Of a DNA stretch of 64,000 nt, positions 1-8,187 are shown in pieces. The notes below the pieces were generated by a model. That model was not told the DNA's origin. It ran no database searches and was given only the letters and a program-made list of their open reading frames with translations. The position numbers and the translations under genes are program-made. Position 1 is the stretch's first letter. Each line of letters opens with the position of its first letter. Origin of the DNA: Microcella indica (lineage in GTDB: Bacteria; Actinomycetota; Actinomycetes; Actinomycetales; Microbacteriaceae); the NCBI RefSeq assembly GCF_013414345.1, contig NZ_CP058670.1, forward strand, positions 124,001-188,000. The letters are read 5' to 3'.

Positions 1-2
1 AA

Positions 3-179
3 CACCGGCCAATGGTCGAACGCTCAATCGCGTGGCTCACCCGCGACGCCAGACGCGTGCCGTTCCGTGGCGTCGCGAAGAACAACGCCTGGTGGGTCAC
101 CCGCGCCGCCGGAATCAACCTCAAACGACTTCTCAACCTCGGCCTCACCTTCCACAACGGGAACTGGGCGCTCGGATAG
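3..179 (+). CDS. DDE transposase, C-terminal part (cut by window edge)
   Basis: The reading frame is open from the left edge and ends with TAG at 177-179, giving 58 residues. The translation includes RPMVERSIAWLTR followed by RRVPFRGVAKNN and NLKRLLNLGL, a pattern I recognise from the C-terminal end of actinobacterial IS transposases (IS1182-like or IS5-like; the subgroup cannot be decided from this tail). The conserved Glu of the DDE triad would be in or near the VERSIAWL segment. The start and the left inverted repeat lie outside the window, so it is unknown whether the element is intact. Confidence 0.75.
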   Translation, partial: HRPMVERSIAWLTRDARRVPFRGVAKNNAWWVTRAAGINLKRLLNLGLTFHNGNWALG

Positions 180-345
180 AGCCAGCCAGTGCGCCCAATC
201 ACGGTCGCAGCTCGGCGGAACCCCCGCCAACAGTGCCGCAACGCCGCCTTCCGGGCAGACAACTATTGGCACGGCAGACCAAGAACCGAGCCACCGACGC
301 CCGCCCAGAGAACCGACACGGCCCAGCCGACCACGGTCAAGACCC

Positions 346-365
346 CTTGTTCAGCAGTCTCCTAG
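346..365 (+). repeat. Candidate right end of the insertion sequence with CTAG target site
   Basis: The stretch 346-361 reads CTTGTTCAGCAGTCTC and is followed by CTAG at 362-365. Its reverse complement (GAGACTGCTGAACAAG) resembles terminal inverted repeats of IS5-type elements. The 160 bases between the transposase stop and this point hold no gene I can support. The mate repeat is outside the window, so this end is an inference. Confidence 0.35.
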
Positions 366-383
366 GGCGTGATGCGGCGGTGC

Positions 384-671
384 TCAGGCGCGCGAGGAGA
401 GGTCGGCGTACTCCGGGTGCTGGCGCATCCAGGACGCCACGAAGCCGCAGATCGGCTTCACGGGCTCACTCGTGGTCTCCCGCAGCTCCTGCAGGATCGC
501 CTGCACGACGGCCCCGCCGACGCCCTGGCCGCGCTTGAGCGGCGGCACTTCAGCGTGGAGGAGGCGGAGGGTGCCGCCGGCGTTGTCGTAGATGATCCAG
601 CCCTGCAGCTCGTCGCCGTCATAGGCGGCGTAGCGGTCGGCGTCGGGCTCGTGGGTGACGGTGAGACTCAT
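384..671 (-). CDS. GNAT family N-acetyltransferase, small
   Basis: A 95-residue protein with the acetyl-CoA binding motif of GNAT enzymes (RGQGVGGAVVQAIL, about residues 47-60) preceded by a short beta-rich half containing GWIIYDNAGGTLRLLHAEV. Its size matches the small YjdJ/COG2388-type acetyltransferases; the substrate is unknown. I chose ATG 671 rather than GTG 680 because a TAGGGT hexamer lies 7 bases upstream of it, as in the other leaderless genes of this window. The gene ends only about 20 bases from the inserted IS element. Confidence 0.75.
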   Translation of the reverse strand: MSLTVTHEPDADRYAAYDGDELQGWIIYDNAGGTLRLLHAEVPPLKRGQGVGGAVVQAILQELRETTSEPVKPICGFVASWMRQHPEYADLSSRA

Positions 672-678
672 GCCGCTC

Positions 679-684
679 ACCCTA
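679..684 (-). promoter_or_regulatory. -10 element (TAGGGT) of leaderless GNAT gene
   Basis: TAGGGT on the minus strand, 7 bases before ATG 671. No ribosome binding site fits between it and the start codon. Confidence 0.5.
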
Positions 685-892
685 GCGAGAGGCGTCGAAG
701 GTGCTCTCAGGCACTGTCTTACCAGGGCCTACGCATGAATCCGCTCGCTGGTACGCGTCGAGACTCTCTACGCGTAGCTCTATACGGAGTTCTGGACACG
801 CCGCGCAGAGTTGCGGATACATGTGTAACCTAGTGGTACTCGGGTAATACGAGCGACGACCGACTCAAGCTTGCCTTGAAGGCACGAGAGAG

Positions 893-1330
893 ATGAGAAC
901 GGTGACAACGCTAACGCTGTCTAACGACTCAATCATTGTTGACGATCAACTTCGAGATGAGGCTATCGAACTCGTTGAGACCGCTGAAGATGACCGACTT
1001 GGTCACCTTGAAGTGGTGATCAACGGAACCAACTACGAAGTACCGGAATCACTATCAAGGTTGCTCGTCCACGTCATTGAGCGCGCTGCTCGCGGCGGGA
1101 CGATGCACATTCGATCGATGCCGGAAGAACTGACGACAACTGTGGCCGCAGAGCTACTGGGGGTTTCCCGACCAACGTTCATGAAGCTCATCAAGGCTGG
1201 CGACATCCGTTCGCGGATCGTCGGCACACACCATCGGGTTCTCGCTCAGGATGTTGTGGCACTTCGCGATCGACGCAACGACGCGCGTGTCGACGCGATC
1301 CGTGCGCTGCGAGAGGTGTTGCCCGACTAG
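893..1330 (+). CDS. HTH (excisionase-type) antitoxin-like protein
   Basis: A 145-residue protein with a helix-turn-helix of the excisionase/MerR-like type at about residues 84-128 (VAAELLGVSRPTFMKLIKAG, then a basic HHRV wing). The first half is acidic and probably forms the dimer or toxin-binding part. It lies 9 bases upstream of a PIN-domain gene in the same direction, the usual order of antitoxin then toxin. ATG 893 follows GAGAGAG closely; GTG 902 is an alternative start. The gene is clearly richer in A/T and in T- or A-ending codons than its neighbours, and stands next to an IS end, which suggests transfer. Confidence 0.7.
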   Translation: MRTVTTLTLSNDSIIVDDQLRDEAIELVETAEDDRLGHLEVVINGTNYEVPESLSRLLVHVIERAARGGTMHIRSMPEELTTTVAAELLGVSRPTFMKLIKAGDIRSRIVGTHHRVLAQDVVALRDRRNDARVDAIRALREVLPD

Positions 1331-1339
1331 CCTTGGAAA

Positions 1340-1996
1340 GTGATTCAGCAACGAGTATTCGTCGATGCAGATGTCCTCTATTCTGCGTGCCTTCGATACT
1401 GGCTGTTTCAACTGCGCGTTTCGACACGTTCAATGTTCCTGCTGTGCACTAGCGAAGACGTGATCGCTGAAACTCTCTCCAAGTTGCGAGACAACAATCC
1501 TCGGTGGGACGGCGGGCAGATCACGCGAATACGAGCGGCGATCGTCGAGGTCTTCGATGAGCTGGTGGATGATTTCGACGGATCCGTCGCGTATCAGGGT
1601 GCTGATCCCGACGACTTTCACGTGCATGCAGCTGCGCTCGCTGCCCAGGCCCAGATATTGCTGACCTGTGACCATGGCCTGCTCAACCAGCCCAATGCCG
1701 ACGAGCTGGAATACGAGGCATATCATCCGGACGACTTCTTCGTGTTGGTGAATGACTCAGCACCGCTAAACGTGCGTGAGGCGTCTCTCGCGCAGTTGCG
1801 CTACTACGCCAACAAGAATGGAGAGCGAAACAGCGGGCTTGTCGATGCCTTGATCGCCGCGGGCAGTCCGCACTTCGCCGAATGCGTTCGACTGCACCTG
1901 GTCGATCTCGCGGGAGCCATGCCGCGCGTGCAGCGACGTAAGTTGCGCAGATTCGAGAGGTTGAATCTGGCGGCCTCGTCGCGATTAGGTGCCTAG
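1340..1996 (+). CDS. PIN-domain ribonuclease toxin
   Basis: A 218-residue protein starting with the PIN signature VFVDADVLYS (Asp9 as first acidic metal ligand), then SEDVIAETL with the second acidic position, and DPDDFHVHAAALAAQAQILLTCDHGLL, which holds the C-terminal acidic cluster. PIN toxins cut RNA with Mg or Mn. The extra 80 residues after the PIN core (from about residue 140) are a helical, basic extension seen in longer PIN_3-type toxins. GTG 1340 is preceded by GGAAA at a short distance. Base composition is like the antitoxin and unlike the flanks. RNA target unknown; the toxin role is inferred from the pairing. Confidence 0.75.
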   Translation: MIQQRVFVDADVLYSACLRYWLFQLRVSTRSMFLLCTSEDVIAETLSKLRDNNPRWDGGQITRIRAAIVEVFDELVDDFDGSVAYQGADPDDFHVHAAALAAQAQILLTCDHGLLNQPNADELEYEAYHPDDFFVLVNDSAPLNVREASLAQLRYYANKNGERNSGLVDALIAAGSPHFAECVRLHLVDLAGAMPRVQRRKLRRFERLNLAASSRLGA

Positions 1997-2036
1997 CGGA
2001 GAAGTCGAGCCTGACCTGTAGCGCCCCTTTTGGCTC

Positions 2037-3068
2037 TCAGGCGCTATCGCCCTCGACGAGCTGCGTCGGAAGGATCGTGACCTGTGCGACTGCGCGACCC
2101 TCGATGCGGTCGACGATGAGGCGCGCCATCGTGCGGCCCACCTCCACGGAGGGCTGCTCGACGGTCGTGAGTCGCGGGGTGGCGTTCTGGGCGAAGTAGT
2201 CGTTGTCGATGGAGGTGATGGCGACGTCGTCGGGAATCGTGAGCCCAGCATCCCGCAGCACGCTCAGGGCGCCCGAGGCCATCTGCGAACTCGCCGCGAA
2301 CAGCCCATCGATGCGCACGCCACGATCGAGGATGCGCCGCATCGCATCGGCGCCGCCCGCGGGTGTGAAGTCGCCGCGCTCCACGAGATCGGCTTCGAGC
2401 CCTGCCGCCTCGAGCCCGGCGCGCCAACCGTCGACACGATCGAGGCCTGCGGCCATGTCGGCGGGGCCCGCGATCGTCGCGATCCGACGGCGACCGCTCG
2501 CGACGAGGTGCTCGGTGGCGAGTCGGGCGGCAGCGACGTTGTCGACGTCCACGTAGTAGCCCTCTCCGCCTTCTGCGCTCATCGGGCGACCGCCGAACAC
2601 GACGGGGAGAGTGCGGGCGAGCGCCAGGTACGAGCGGTCGTCGGAGTGGTGCGAGAGCACGAGAGCGCCGTCGACGTTGCCCGCCTGCAAGAAGTTGCGG
2701 GTCTTCTCGGCGTCGGCCTCGGGCGCGATGAGCAGGCTCAGGGTGTACGCCGTGCTCGACAGCTCGAGCGCGACGCCCTGGATGACTTGAGCGAAGTAGG
2801 GGTCGGCGAAGAACTTGGCGGTGTTCTCGGGGATCACGAGCGCGATCGCGAACGTGCGCCGCGAGGCGAGGATGCGGGCCGCGCGGTTGGGTACGTACCC
2901 GAGCTCGGCGATCGCGCGTTCGACGGCCGCGATCGCCGCCGGAGTCACGCGCGGCGAATCGTTGATGACGCGTGACACCGTGGCGCGCGAGACGCCCGCG
3001 ACAACGGCGACCTCCTCGAGGGTCGGCGCGCCCATCGCGGTGGCGTCGGTCGCCGTGTCGTCGCTCAT
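2037..3068 (-). CDS. LacI family transcriptional regulator (CebR-like)
   Basis: A 343-residue repressor. Residues 16-35 (TLEEVAVVAGVSRATVSRVI) form the LacI helix-turn-helix, followed by the hinge helix (YVPNRAARILASRR) and a periplasmic-binding-protein-like sugar domain up to the end. It is the last gene of the beta-glucoside locus, 66 bases after the beta-glucosidase. In Streptomyces the homologous arrangement is controlled by CebR, which binds TGGGAGCGCTCCCA; here two TGAGAGCGCTCTCA sites stand before the first gene. I infer that this protein binds them and is released by cellobiose or a similar sugar. Confidence 0.9.
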   Translation of the reverse strand: MSDDTATDATAMGAPTLEEVAVVAGVSRATVSRVINDSPRVTPAAIAAVERAIAELGYVPNRAARILASRRTFAIALVIPENTAKFFADPYFAQVIQGVALELSSTAYTLSLLIAPEADAEKTRNFLQAGNVDGALVLSHHSDDRSYLALARTLPVVFGGRPMSAEGGEGYYVDVDNVAAARLATEHLVASGRRRIATIAGPADMAAGLDRVDGWRAGLEAAGLEADLVERGDFTPAGGADAMRRILDRGVRIDGLFAASSQMASGALSVLRDAGLTIPDDVAITSIDNDYFAQNATPRLTTVEQPSVEVGRTMARLIVDRIEGRAVAQVTILPTQLVEGDSA

Positions 3069-3134
3069 GAGGATGCTCCGATGGGGGTCGTGCCGGTGCG
3101 CCTCGGGTCGGCGGGGTCGGTGCGTGTCGCCATC

Positions 3135-4556
3135 CTACGGCGCGGCGGTCGCCGTGGTGGCGGCGCGCGCCTCGCTGATGAGCTGCGCGTACACGCGACC
3201 GCTGCGCTTGATCGTGCGCTTCTGCGTGTCGTAGTCGACGTGCACGATGCCGAACCGCTTGTCGTAGCCCCACGCCCACTCGAAGTTGTCGAGCAGCGAC
3301 CACACGAAGTAGCCGCGCACGTCGGCTCCATCCTCGATCGCGGCGGCGACCGCCTCGAGGTGGGCGAGCAGGTACTCGACGCGGGGCTCGTCGTCGATCG
3401 AGCCGTCTTGCTCGACGACGTCGTCCCACGCCGACCCGTTCTCCGTCACGTAGAGCGGCGGAAGGGTCGGGTACTCGCGACCGAGGCGCACGAGCAGCTG
3501 CTGCAGGCCATCGGGGTTGATCTCCCAGTCCATGGCCGTGCGGGGCAGGCCGCGGCGGGGGAACGTGAGGTGCTCCGAGCCCACGAACGGGTTGCCGTGC
3601 GCGTAGTCGGTGGGCCGCAGCACGCGCGGAGCATCCGGAGGCAGGGGATGACCGCTCACGTTGTCGTCGTGGTAATGATTCACGCCCAGGAAATCGATCG
3701 GCGCCGCGATCGTCTCGAGGTCGCCTTCGCGGATGAGCCCCTCGAAGTGGTGCTCGCGCACGTCCTCGACGAAGTCGGCAGGGTAGGCGCCGAGCAGGAG
3801 CGGTTCGAGGAAGGCGCGGTTCCAGATCGCGTCGAGCCGTCGCGCGGCGTCCTGGTCCACGGGGTCATCGGGGTCGTTCGGCACCGCGTTCGTGAGGTTG
3901 AGCGTGATGCCGAGCTGCTGGGCTCCGTGCTCGCGCAGCGCGCGTGTGGCGAGCCCGTGCGCGAGGTGCTGGTGGTGCAGGGCCGCAAGCGCGGCGCGCG
4001 GCTCGCTGCGGCCAGGTGCGTGCTCGCCGCCCGCGTATCCGATGAGGGAGGAGCACAGCGGCTCGTTGAACGTCGTCCAGTGCGTGACGCGGTCGCCGAG
4101 CACCTCGTGCACGAGGGCGGCGTAGTCGCGGAACCGGTAGGCGGTGTCGCGGTTCGCCCAGCCGCCCTTCTCCTCGAGGGCCTGGGGAAGGTCCCAGTGG
4201 TAGAGGGTCAGCCAGGGGAGGATGCCCGCCTCGAGCAGCTCGTCGACGAGGCGGCTGTAGAACGCGAGCCCGGCGCGATTCGGCTCGCGGTCACCCGGCT
4301 TGACGCGCGCCCAGCTCACCGAGAAGCGGTACGAGTCGAGGCCGAGCTCGCGCATGAGGGCCACGTCGTCGGGCATGCGGTGGTAGTGGTCGACGGCGAC
4401 GGCGGGGGAATCGCCGCGCGCGACGGCACCGGGAACGCGCGCGAACGCATCCCAGATCGAGTCCTCCTTGCCGTCCTCGTGCGCGGCGCCCTCGATCTGC
4501 GCGGCCGCGGTGGCGGACCCCCACAGGAATCCCGGGGGGAGGTTCCGTGGCGCCAT
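3135..4556 (-). CDS. GH1 beta-glucosidase
   Basis: A 473-residue glycoside hydrolase family 1 enzyme, full length for the family. It begins with the N-terminal GH1 signature (PPGFLWGSATAAAQIEGA, residues 7-24). The acid/base Glu165 lies in TFNEPL and the nucleophile Glu372 in YVTENGSAW. No signal peptide is visible, so it acts in the cytoplasm on imported beta-glucosides, releasing glucose. ATG 4556 overlaps the permease stop (TGATG), showing translational coupling. The open frame continues upstream for 320 codons, but that part is antisense-like low-quality sequence inside the permease gene. Confidence 0.93.
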   Translation of the reverse strand: MAPRNLPPGFLWGSATAAAQIEGAAHEDGKEDSIWDAFARVPGAVARGDSPAVAVDHYHRMPDDVALMRELGLDSYRFSVSWARVKPGDREPNRAGLAFYSRLVDELLEAGILPWLTLYHWDLPQALEEKGGWANRDTAYRFRDYAALVHEVLGDRVTHWTTFNEPLCSSLIGYAGGEHAPGRSEPRAALAALHHQHLAHGLATRALREHGAQQLGITLNLTNAVPNDPDDPVDQDAARRLDAIWNRAFLEPLLLGAYPADFVEDVREHHFEGLIREGDLETIAAPIDFLGVNHYHDDNVSGHPLPPDAPRVLRPTDYAHGNPFVGSEHLTFPRRGLPRTAMDWEINPDGLQQLLVRLGREYPTLPPLYVTENGSAWDDVVEQDGSIDDEPRVEYLLAHLEAVAAAIEDGADVRGYFVWSLLDNFEWAWGYDKRFGIVHVDYDTQKRTIKRSGRVYAQLISEARAATTATAAP

Positions 4557-5479
4557 CAGCCCTTCACCGCTCCCTGCATGATGCCCGAGATGAGCTGGCG
4601 ACCGGCGGCGATGAAGAGGATGAGCAGCGGCAGCGTCGCGAGCACGGCGCCGGCGAGCACGATCGAGTAGTCGACGTAGTAGCCGGACTGCAGCTGGCCG
4701 AGAGCCGTCTGCAGGGTCGGGTTCTGCGGGCTCAGCACGATCAGAGGCCACAGGTAGTCCGTCCACGCCATCATGAACGTGAAGAGGCCGAGGATCGCCA
4801 TCGCGGGTCGGGCGGCGGGCACCGCGACCGTGAAGAAGGTGCGGATCTGGTTGGCGCCGTCGACCCTCGCCGCCTCGATGAGCTCGTCGGGAATGACGCC
4901 CACGAGGTACTGCCTCATGAAGAAGACCCCGAACGCCGTGACGAGGGTCGGGATGATGACGGCGCCGAGCGTGCCCGTCCACCCCAGCTCGCGCATGACG
5001 ATGAAGAGCGGGATGATGCCGAGCTGGGTGGGAATCGCCATGGTCGCGATGACGAACACGAGCAGCCCCTCGCGACCCTTGAAGCGCAGCTTCGCGAAGG
5101 CGTAGCCCGCGAGGGTCGAGAACGTCACGACGGAGATCGTGATGATCGAGGAGACGATGATCGAGTTGCCGAGGGCGAGCCAGAAGGGAATGGCGTCGAG
5201 CACTCGTGCGGCGTTGGCGAGGAAGTTCCCGCCGGGGATGAGCGGCAGCGTCTCGCCACGGGTGGCGTTGGTGCCGCTCGCGACGACGAAGGACCACCAC
5301 AGGGGGTACGCGGTGCCGAGGACCCAGGCGAGCAGCAGGCCGTAGCTGAGGAAGCCGGGGCGCAGGGCCACGCCGGAGCCGCCGACTCGGCGCCTGCGCG
5401 GTCGGGGATGCTCGACCTCGGTCTCGTCGGCACCGGCGGGCCGCACGGGCATGACGGGGGTGGGGGCGGGCGCGGTCAT
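4556..5479 (-). CDS. ABC sugar transporter permease, MalG/CebG type
   Basis: A 307-residue inner-membrane subunit with a proline-rich cytoplasmic N-terminus, then six apparent membrane segments. The EAA loop that docks the ATPase reads ELIEAARVDGANQIRTFF at about residues 205-222. The start ATG 5479 overlaps the stop of the preceding permease (TGATG), and its own stop overlaps the beta-glucosidase start. No ATP-binding subunit is present in this locus; in actinobacteria such transporters commonly share the MsiK ATPase encoded elsewhere, which is inference here. Confidence 0.9.
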   Translation of the reverse strand: MTAPAPTPVMPVRPAGADETEVEHPRPRRRRVGGSGVALRPGFLSYGLLLAWVLGTAYPLWWSFVVASGTNATRGETLPLIPGGNFLANAARVLDAIPFWLALGNSIIVSSIITISVVTFSTLAGYAFAKLRFKGREGLLVFVIATMAIPTQLGIIPLFIVMRELGWTGTLGAVIIPTLVTAFGVFFMRQYLVGVIPDELIEAARVDGANQIRTFFTVAVPAARPAMAILGLFTFMMAWTDYLWPLIVLSPQNPTLQTALGQLQSGYYVDYSIVLAGAVLATLPLLILFIAAGRQLISGIMQGAVKG

Positions 5480-6513
5480 CGGTTTCCCCTCCGGTGGGCG
5501 GCGAGTTGTCGTCGCGCACGACGGTTCAGGCGGTTCCCTTCGACGCTCGCGATGCGCCGGGAGATGCCGAAGTTGACGAGCCCGAGAGCGCCGATGAGCA
5601 GGAAGAGCAGCCACGCGATGGCCGCGGCCCGCCCGAAGTCCTGGCGGAAGAACGCCATCTCCCACAGGTAGAGCACCGTGGTCTGGAACTGTCGCTGGGC
5701 GCCGCCGATGCCACCGGCGTTCGAGACGTCGAACAGGCGGGGCTCGGCGAAGATCTGCAGGCCGCCGATCGTGGACGTGATGATGACGAAGATCACGGTG
5801 GGCCGGATGCTCGGGATCGTGATCGAGAAGAACCGACGGGAGGCTCCCGCTCCGTCGATGGCCGCGGACTCGTGAAGGTCGCGGGGCACCGCCTGCATGG
5901 CCGCGAGCAGGATGAGGGTGTTGTAGCCGGTCCAGCGCCAGTTGACCATCGTCGCGATCGCGACATGGCTGGCGAAGACGTCGTGCTTCCACTCGACCGG
6001 GTCGATGCCGACGAGGCCGATGAGGTTGTTGACGAGACCGGAGTCCTCGCTGAAGACGCTCGAGAAGATGAGGGCGACGGCGACGGGGGTCACGACGTAG
6101 GGCAGCAGCACGCTCATGCGCCAGAAGGTGCGGGCCTTGAGGTGCTGGTCGAGAATCGCTGCCAGCACGAGCGCCATCGCGAGCTGGGGCACGGTCGAGA
6201 TGAGGAAGATGCTCAGCGTGTTGCCGATCGAGTTCCAGAAGAAGCGGTCGCCGAGGACGGCGGCGAAGTTGTCGAATCCGACGAAGTCGCCCTGCCCCTG
6301 CAGGAGCGGCCAGTCGTGCAGGGAGACGACGAGCGTGTAGATGAGGGGGAAGAGCCCCGTGACGGCGAAGAGCACGAAGAAGGGGGCGATGTAGAGGTAC
6401 GGCGAGGCCTTGAGGTCGAATCGGGCCAGGGTGAGCCCCGTGCGACGGCGGGGCGCTGCGCCTGGGGTGGCCGGTGGCGTGCCCTGCTCGGGTCGCGCGA
6501 GTGTGCTCGTCAT
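5476..6513 (-). CDS. ABC sugar transporter permease, MalF/CebF type
   Basis: A 345-residue permease with six membrane segments beginning near residue 38 (YLYIAPFFVLFAVTGLFPLIY) and the EAA loop DLHESAAIDGAGASRRFF near residues 210-227. It pairs with the MalG-type subunit, whose start it overlaps. It follows the binding-protein gene after a 128-base gap that holds a strong hairpin, so its expression is probably lower than that of the binding protein. Confidence 0.9.
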   Translation of the reverse strand: MTSTLARPEQGTPPATPGAAPRRRTGLTLARFDLKASPYLYIAPFFVLFAVTGLFPLIYTLVVSLHDWPLLQGQGDFVGFDNFAAVLGDRFFWNSIGNTLSIFLISTVPQLAMALVLAAILDQHLKARTFWRMSVLLPYVVTPVAVALIFSSVFSEDSGLVNNLIGLVGIDPVEWKHDVFASHVAIATMVNWRWTGYNTLILLAAMQAVPRDLHESAAIDGAGASRRFFSITIPSIRPTVIFVIITSTIGGLQIFAEPRLFDVSNAGGIGGAQRQFQTTVLYLWEMAFFRQDFGRAAAIAWLLFLLIGALGLVNFGISRRIASVEGNRLNRRARRQLAAHRRGNR

Positions 6514-6589
6514 GGTGGTTCCGTTTCGCCGGCGCTCGAGGCCGGTGTCGGCCGCGATACGGGGAGGAGTGGGATGGAGGGAGGTGCGC

Positions 6590-6629
6590 GACGGGGGCCG
6601 TTCCGTTCGGGTCGGGAACGGCCCCCGTC
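6590..6629 (-). terminator. Intra-operon hairpin between binding protein and permease genes
   Basis: A perfect 15-base-pair inverted repeat (arms 6590-6604 and 6615-6629, GACGGGGGCCGTTCC and its complement, 10-base loop) lies 12 bases after the binding-protein stop. There is no T run, so it may be a partial terminator or an mRNA 3'-end stabiliser that gives more binding protein than permease. Confidence 0.6.
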
Positions 6630-6641
6630 GCCGTGGTGGTG

Positions 6642-7943
6642 CTAGCCGACCAGCTCGTCGAGCAGGGCCAGGGCCTCGGCCCAGGCGCCTTCGCCGTCGA
6701 GCTCGCCGCGGTCGAGCGCCTGCAGCGGCGGGCCGAAGACGTTCTCCTGGATCAGTGAGTCGTCCGGTCCCTTGAACTGCGCGACGACGCCCTCGGCGCG
6801 ACCCGCGAGGATCGAGCCCACCGGCGCGTCATTGAAGAACGCGTTCGGCGTGGGGTTTGCGGCCAGCTCTGCCTGAGCCTCGAGGGTGCTCGGGAAGGTG
6901 CCCGCGGCCTCGAACTGCGTGATCTGCTGCTCGGGCTCGGTCAGCCACGAGGCGAGGGCCGCCGCGGCTTCCTTCTTGTCGCTCGTCTCGGGCACGGCGA
7001 GGAACGCGCCGCCCCAGTTCGCCGCGCCGCCGGGGAAGACGTCAGCGAAGTCCCAGCCGGTCGAGGCGTCGCCGCCACCGGCTTCGGTGTTGCCCTGCAC
7101 GACGCCGAGCATCCAGCCCGGGCACACGAAGGTCGCGAAGGTGCCGTCGACGAACGACTGTCCGCCGTTCCAGTCCCACGCGCCCTGCGCGGCCGACTGG
7201 CCGCCCTCGGTCGCGGCGGCGAGCTGGTCGAAGCGCGCCTTGAGCTCGGCGTTGCCGTCGACGTTGAGCTCGCCATCCGAGGTGTAGTAGCCCTCGGGCA
7301 GCTGGTTCACCATGGCGTTCCAGACGAAGCCCGAGTGGTCGTACCAGGCCTTGCCGGTGGCGTCGACGTACTGCTGGCCGACCTCGAAGAAGGTGTCCCA
7401 GCCGCCATCGAGCAGCTCGGCGACGCCCTCGCGGTCACTCGGCAGGCCGGCGGCCTCGAAGAGCGGGCCGTTGAAGCAGATGCCCTCCGGTCCGATGTCG
7501 GTGCCGTAGCCGATGACGCGGCCGTCCGGGTCGGTCGCCTGCTGGTACTTCCAGTCGACCCAGTCGCCTGCGCGGTCCTCGATGCCGTAGTCGCGCAGGT
7601 CGACGAACTCGCCGCTGACCTCCATGATCGACCCGAGCCAGCCTTCCTCGAGGGCGACGATGTCGCTCAGTCCGCTGCCGGCGGCGAGCTTCGTGAAGGT
7701 GTCGGTGCGGGCGTTGCCACCGGTGTCGATGTTGTTGGCGACGATCGTCACGTTGGGGTTGAGGTCCATGTACTCCTCGTACAGGTCCTCGTACCCGAAG
7801 GTGCCGAAGGTCGTGATGGTGAGCTCGATGGGCTCGTCGGCCGAGGGCTCGCTGGCTTCGGTCGCGCAGCCGCTCGCGACGAGCGCGAAGGCTGCGGCTC
7901 CCGCGACGGCGGCGCCTGCTGTGGTGCGTCGTGACAGTCTCAC
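6642..7943 (-). CDS. Extracellular sugar-binding lipoprotein (CebE-like)
   Basis: The solute-binding subunit of the beta-glucoside ABC transporter, anchored outside the membrane. The N-terminus MRLSRR, a hydrophobic stretch and the lipobox ending at Cys26 (LVASGC) mark a lipoprotein. The rest matches the family 1 extracellular solute-binding fold, rich in Trp and acidic residues. I place the start at GTG 7943: GTG 7949 would overlap the AAAGGAG ribosome binding site, whereas 7943 is 6 bases downstream of it. It is the first gene of the locus, directly behind the double operator. Confidence 0.9.
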   Translation of the reverse strand: MRLSRRTTAGAAVAGAAAFALVASGCATEASEPSADEPIELTITTFGTFGYEDLYEEYMDLNPNVTIVANNIDTGGNARTDTFTKLAAGSGLSDIVALEEGWLGSIMEVSGEFVDLRDYGIEDRAGDWVDWKYQQATDPDGRVIGYGTDIGPEGICFNGPLFEAAGLPSDREGVAELLDGGWDTFFEVGQQYVDATGKAWYDHSGFVWNAMVNQLPEGYYTSDGELNVDGNAELKARFDQLAAATEGGQSAAQGAWDWNGGQSFVDGTFATFVCPGWMLGVVQGNTEAGGGDASTGWDFADVFPGGAANWGGAFLAVPETSDKKEAAAALASWLTEPEQQITQFEAAGTFPSTLEAQAELAANPTPNAFFNDAPVGSILAGRAEGVVAQFKGPDDSLIQENVFGPPLQALDRGELDGEGAWAEALALLDELVG

Positions 7944-7996
7944 GGTCACTCCTTTGTGCGTGTGTGGGTGAATGGATCGAGAGGGGATCTCTCAGC

Positions 7997-8012
7997 GTGA
8001 GAGCGCTCTCAT
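7997..8012. promoter_or_regulatory. LacI/CebR-type operator 1 (TGAGAGCGCTCTCA)
   Basis: Perfect 14-base palindrome at 7998-8011, with the flanking G at 7997. It differs from the CebR box of Streptomyces (TGGGAGCGCTCCCA) at two symmetric positions. It lies in the 5' leader of the binding-protein gene. Confidence 0.8.
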
Positions 8013-8021
8013 TCAGAGACC

Positions 8022-8037
8022 GTGAGAGCGCTCTCAC
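8022..8037. promoter_or_regulatory. LacI/CebR-type operator 2 (GTGAGAGCGCTCTCAC)
   Basis: Perfect 16-base palindrome whose centre is 25 bases from that of operator 1. It begins directly downstream of the expected transcription start, so a bound repressor would block initiation. Confidence 0.8.
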
Positions 8038-8047
8038 ACTTCGGCAC

Positions 8048-8077
8048 ACAGTACGCATCATCGGACTGGAATGTCAA
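8048..8077 (-). promoter_or_regulatory. Promoter of the beta-glucoside operon
   Basis: Minus-strand TTGACA (8072-8077) and TACTGT (8048-8053) separated by 18 bases. Transcription would start near 8041 and run into operator 2, then operator 1. Confidence 0.7.
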
Positions 8078-8175
8078 CGCTAGTTCCAGATCGAACTGAA
8101 ATCCCTGATCAGAGGGATGCTCTTCCCCCACCCGCGCACTCGCCGACCACCCTCGGGCTCGCGTGCGCGGCCCGG

Positions 8176-8181
8176 TAGGCT
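8176..8181 (+). promoter_or_regulatory. -10 element (TAGGCT) of leaderless vanY-type gene
   Basis: TAGGCT, 6 bases before GTG 8188; no ribosome binding site is present. Confidence 0.55.
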
Positions 8182-8187
8182 CGACTC

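Noticed and set aside
3081-4670. 529-codon plus-strand frame opposite the beta-glucosidase
   Set aside because: Shadow of the GH1 gene; the minus strand has both catalytic Glu motifs.
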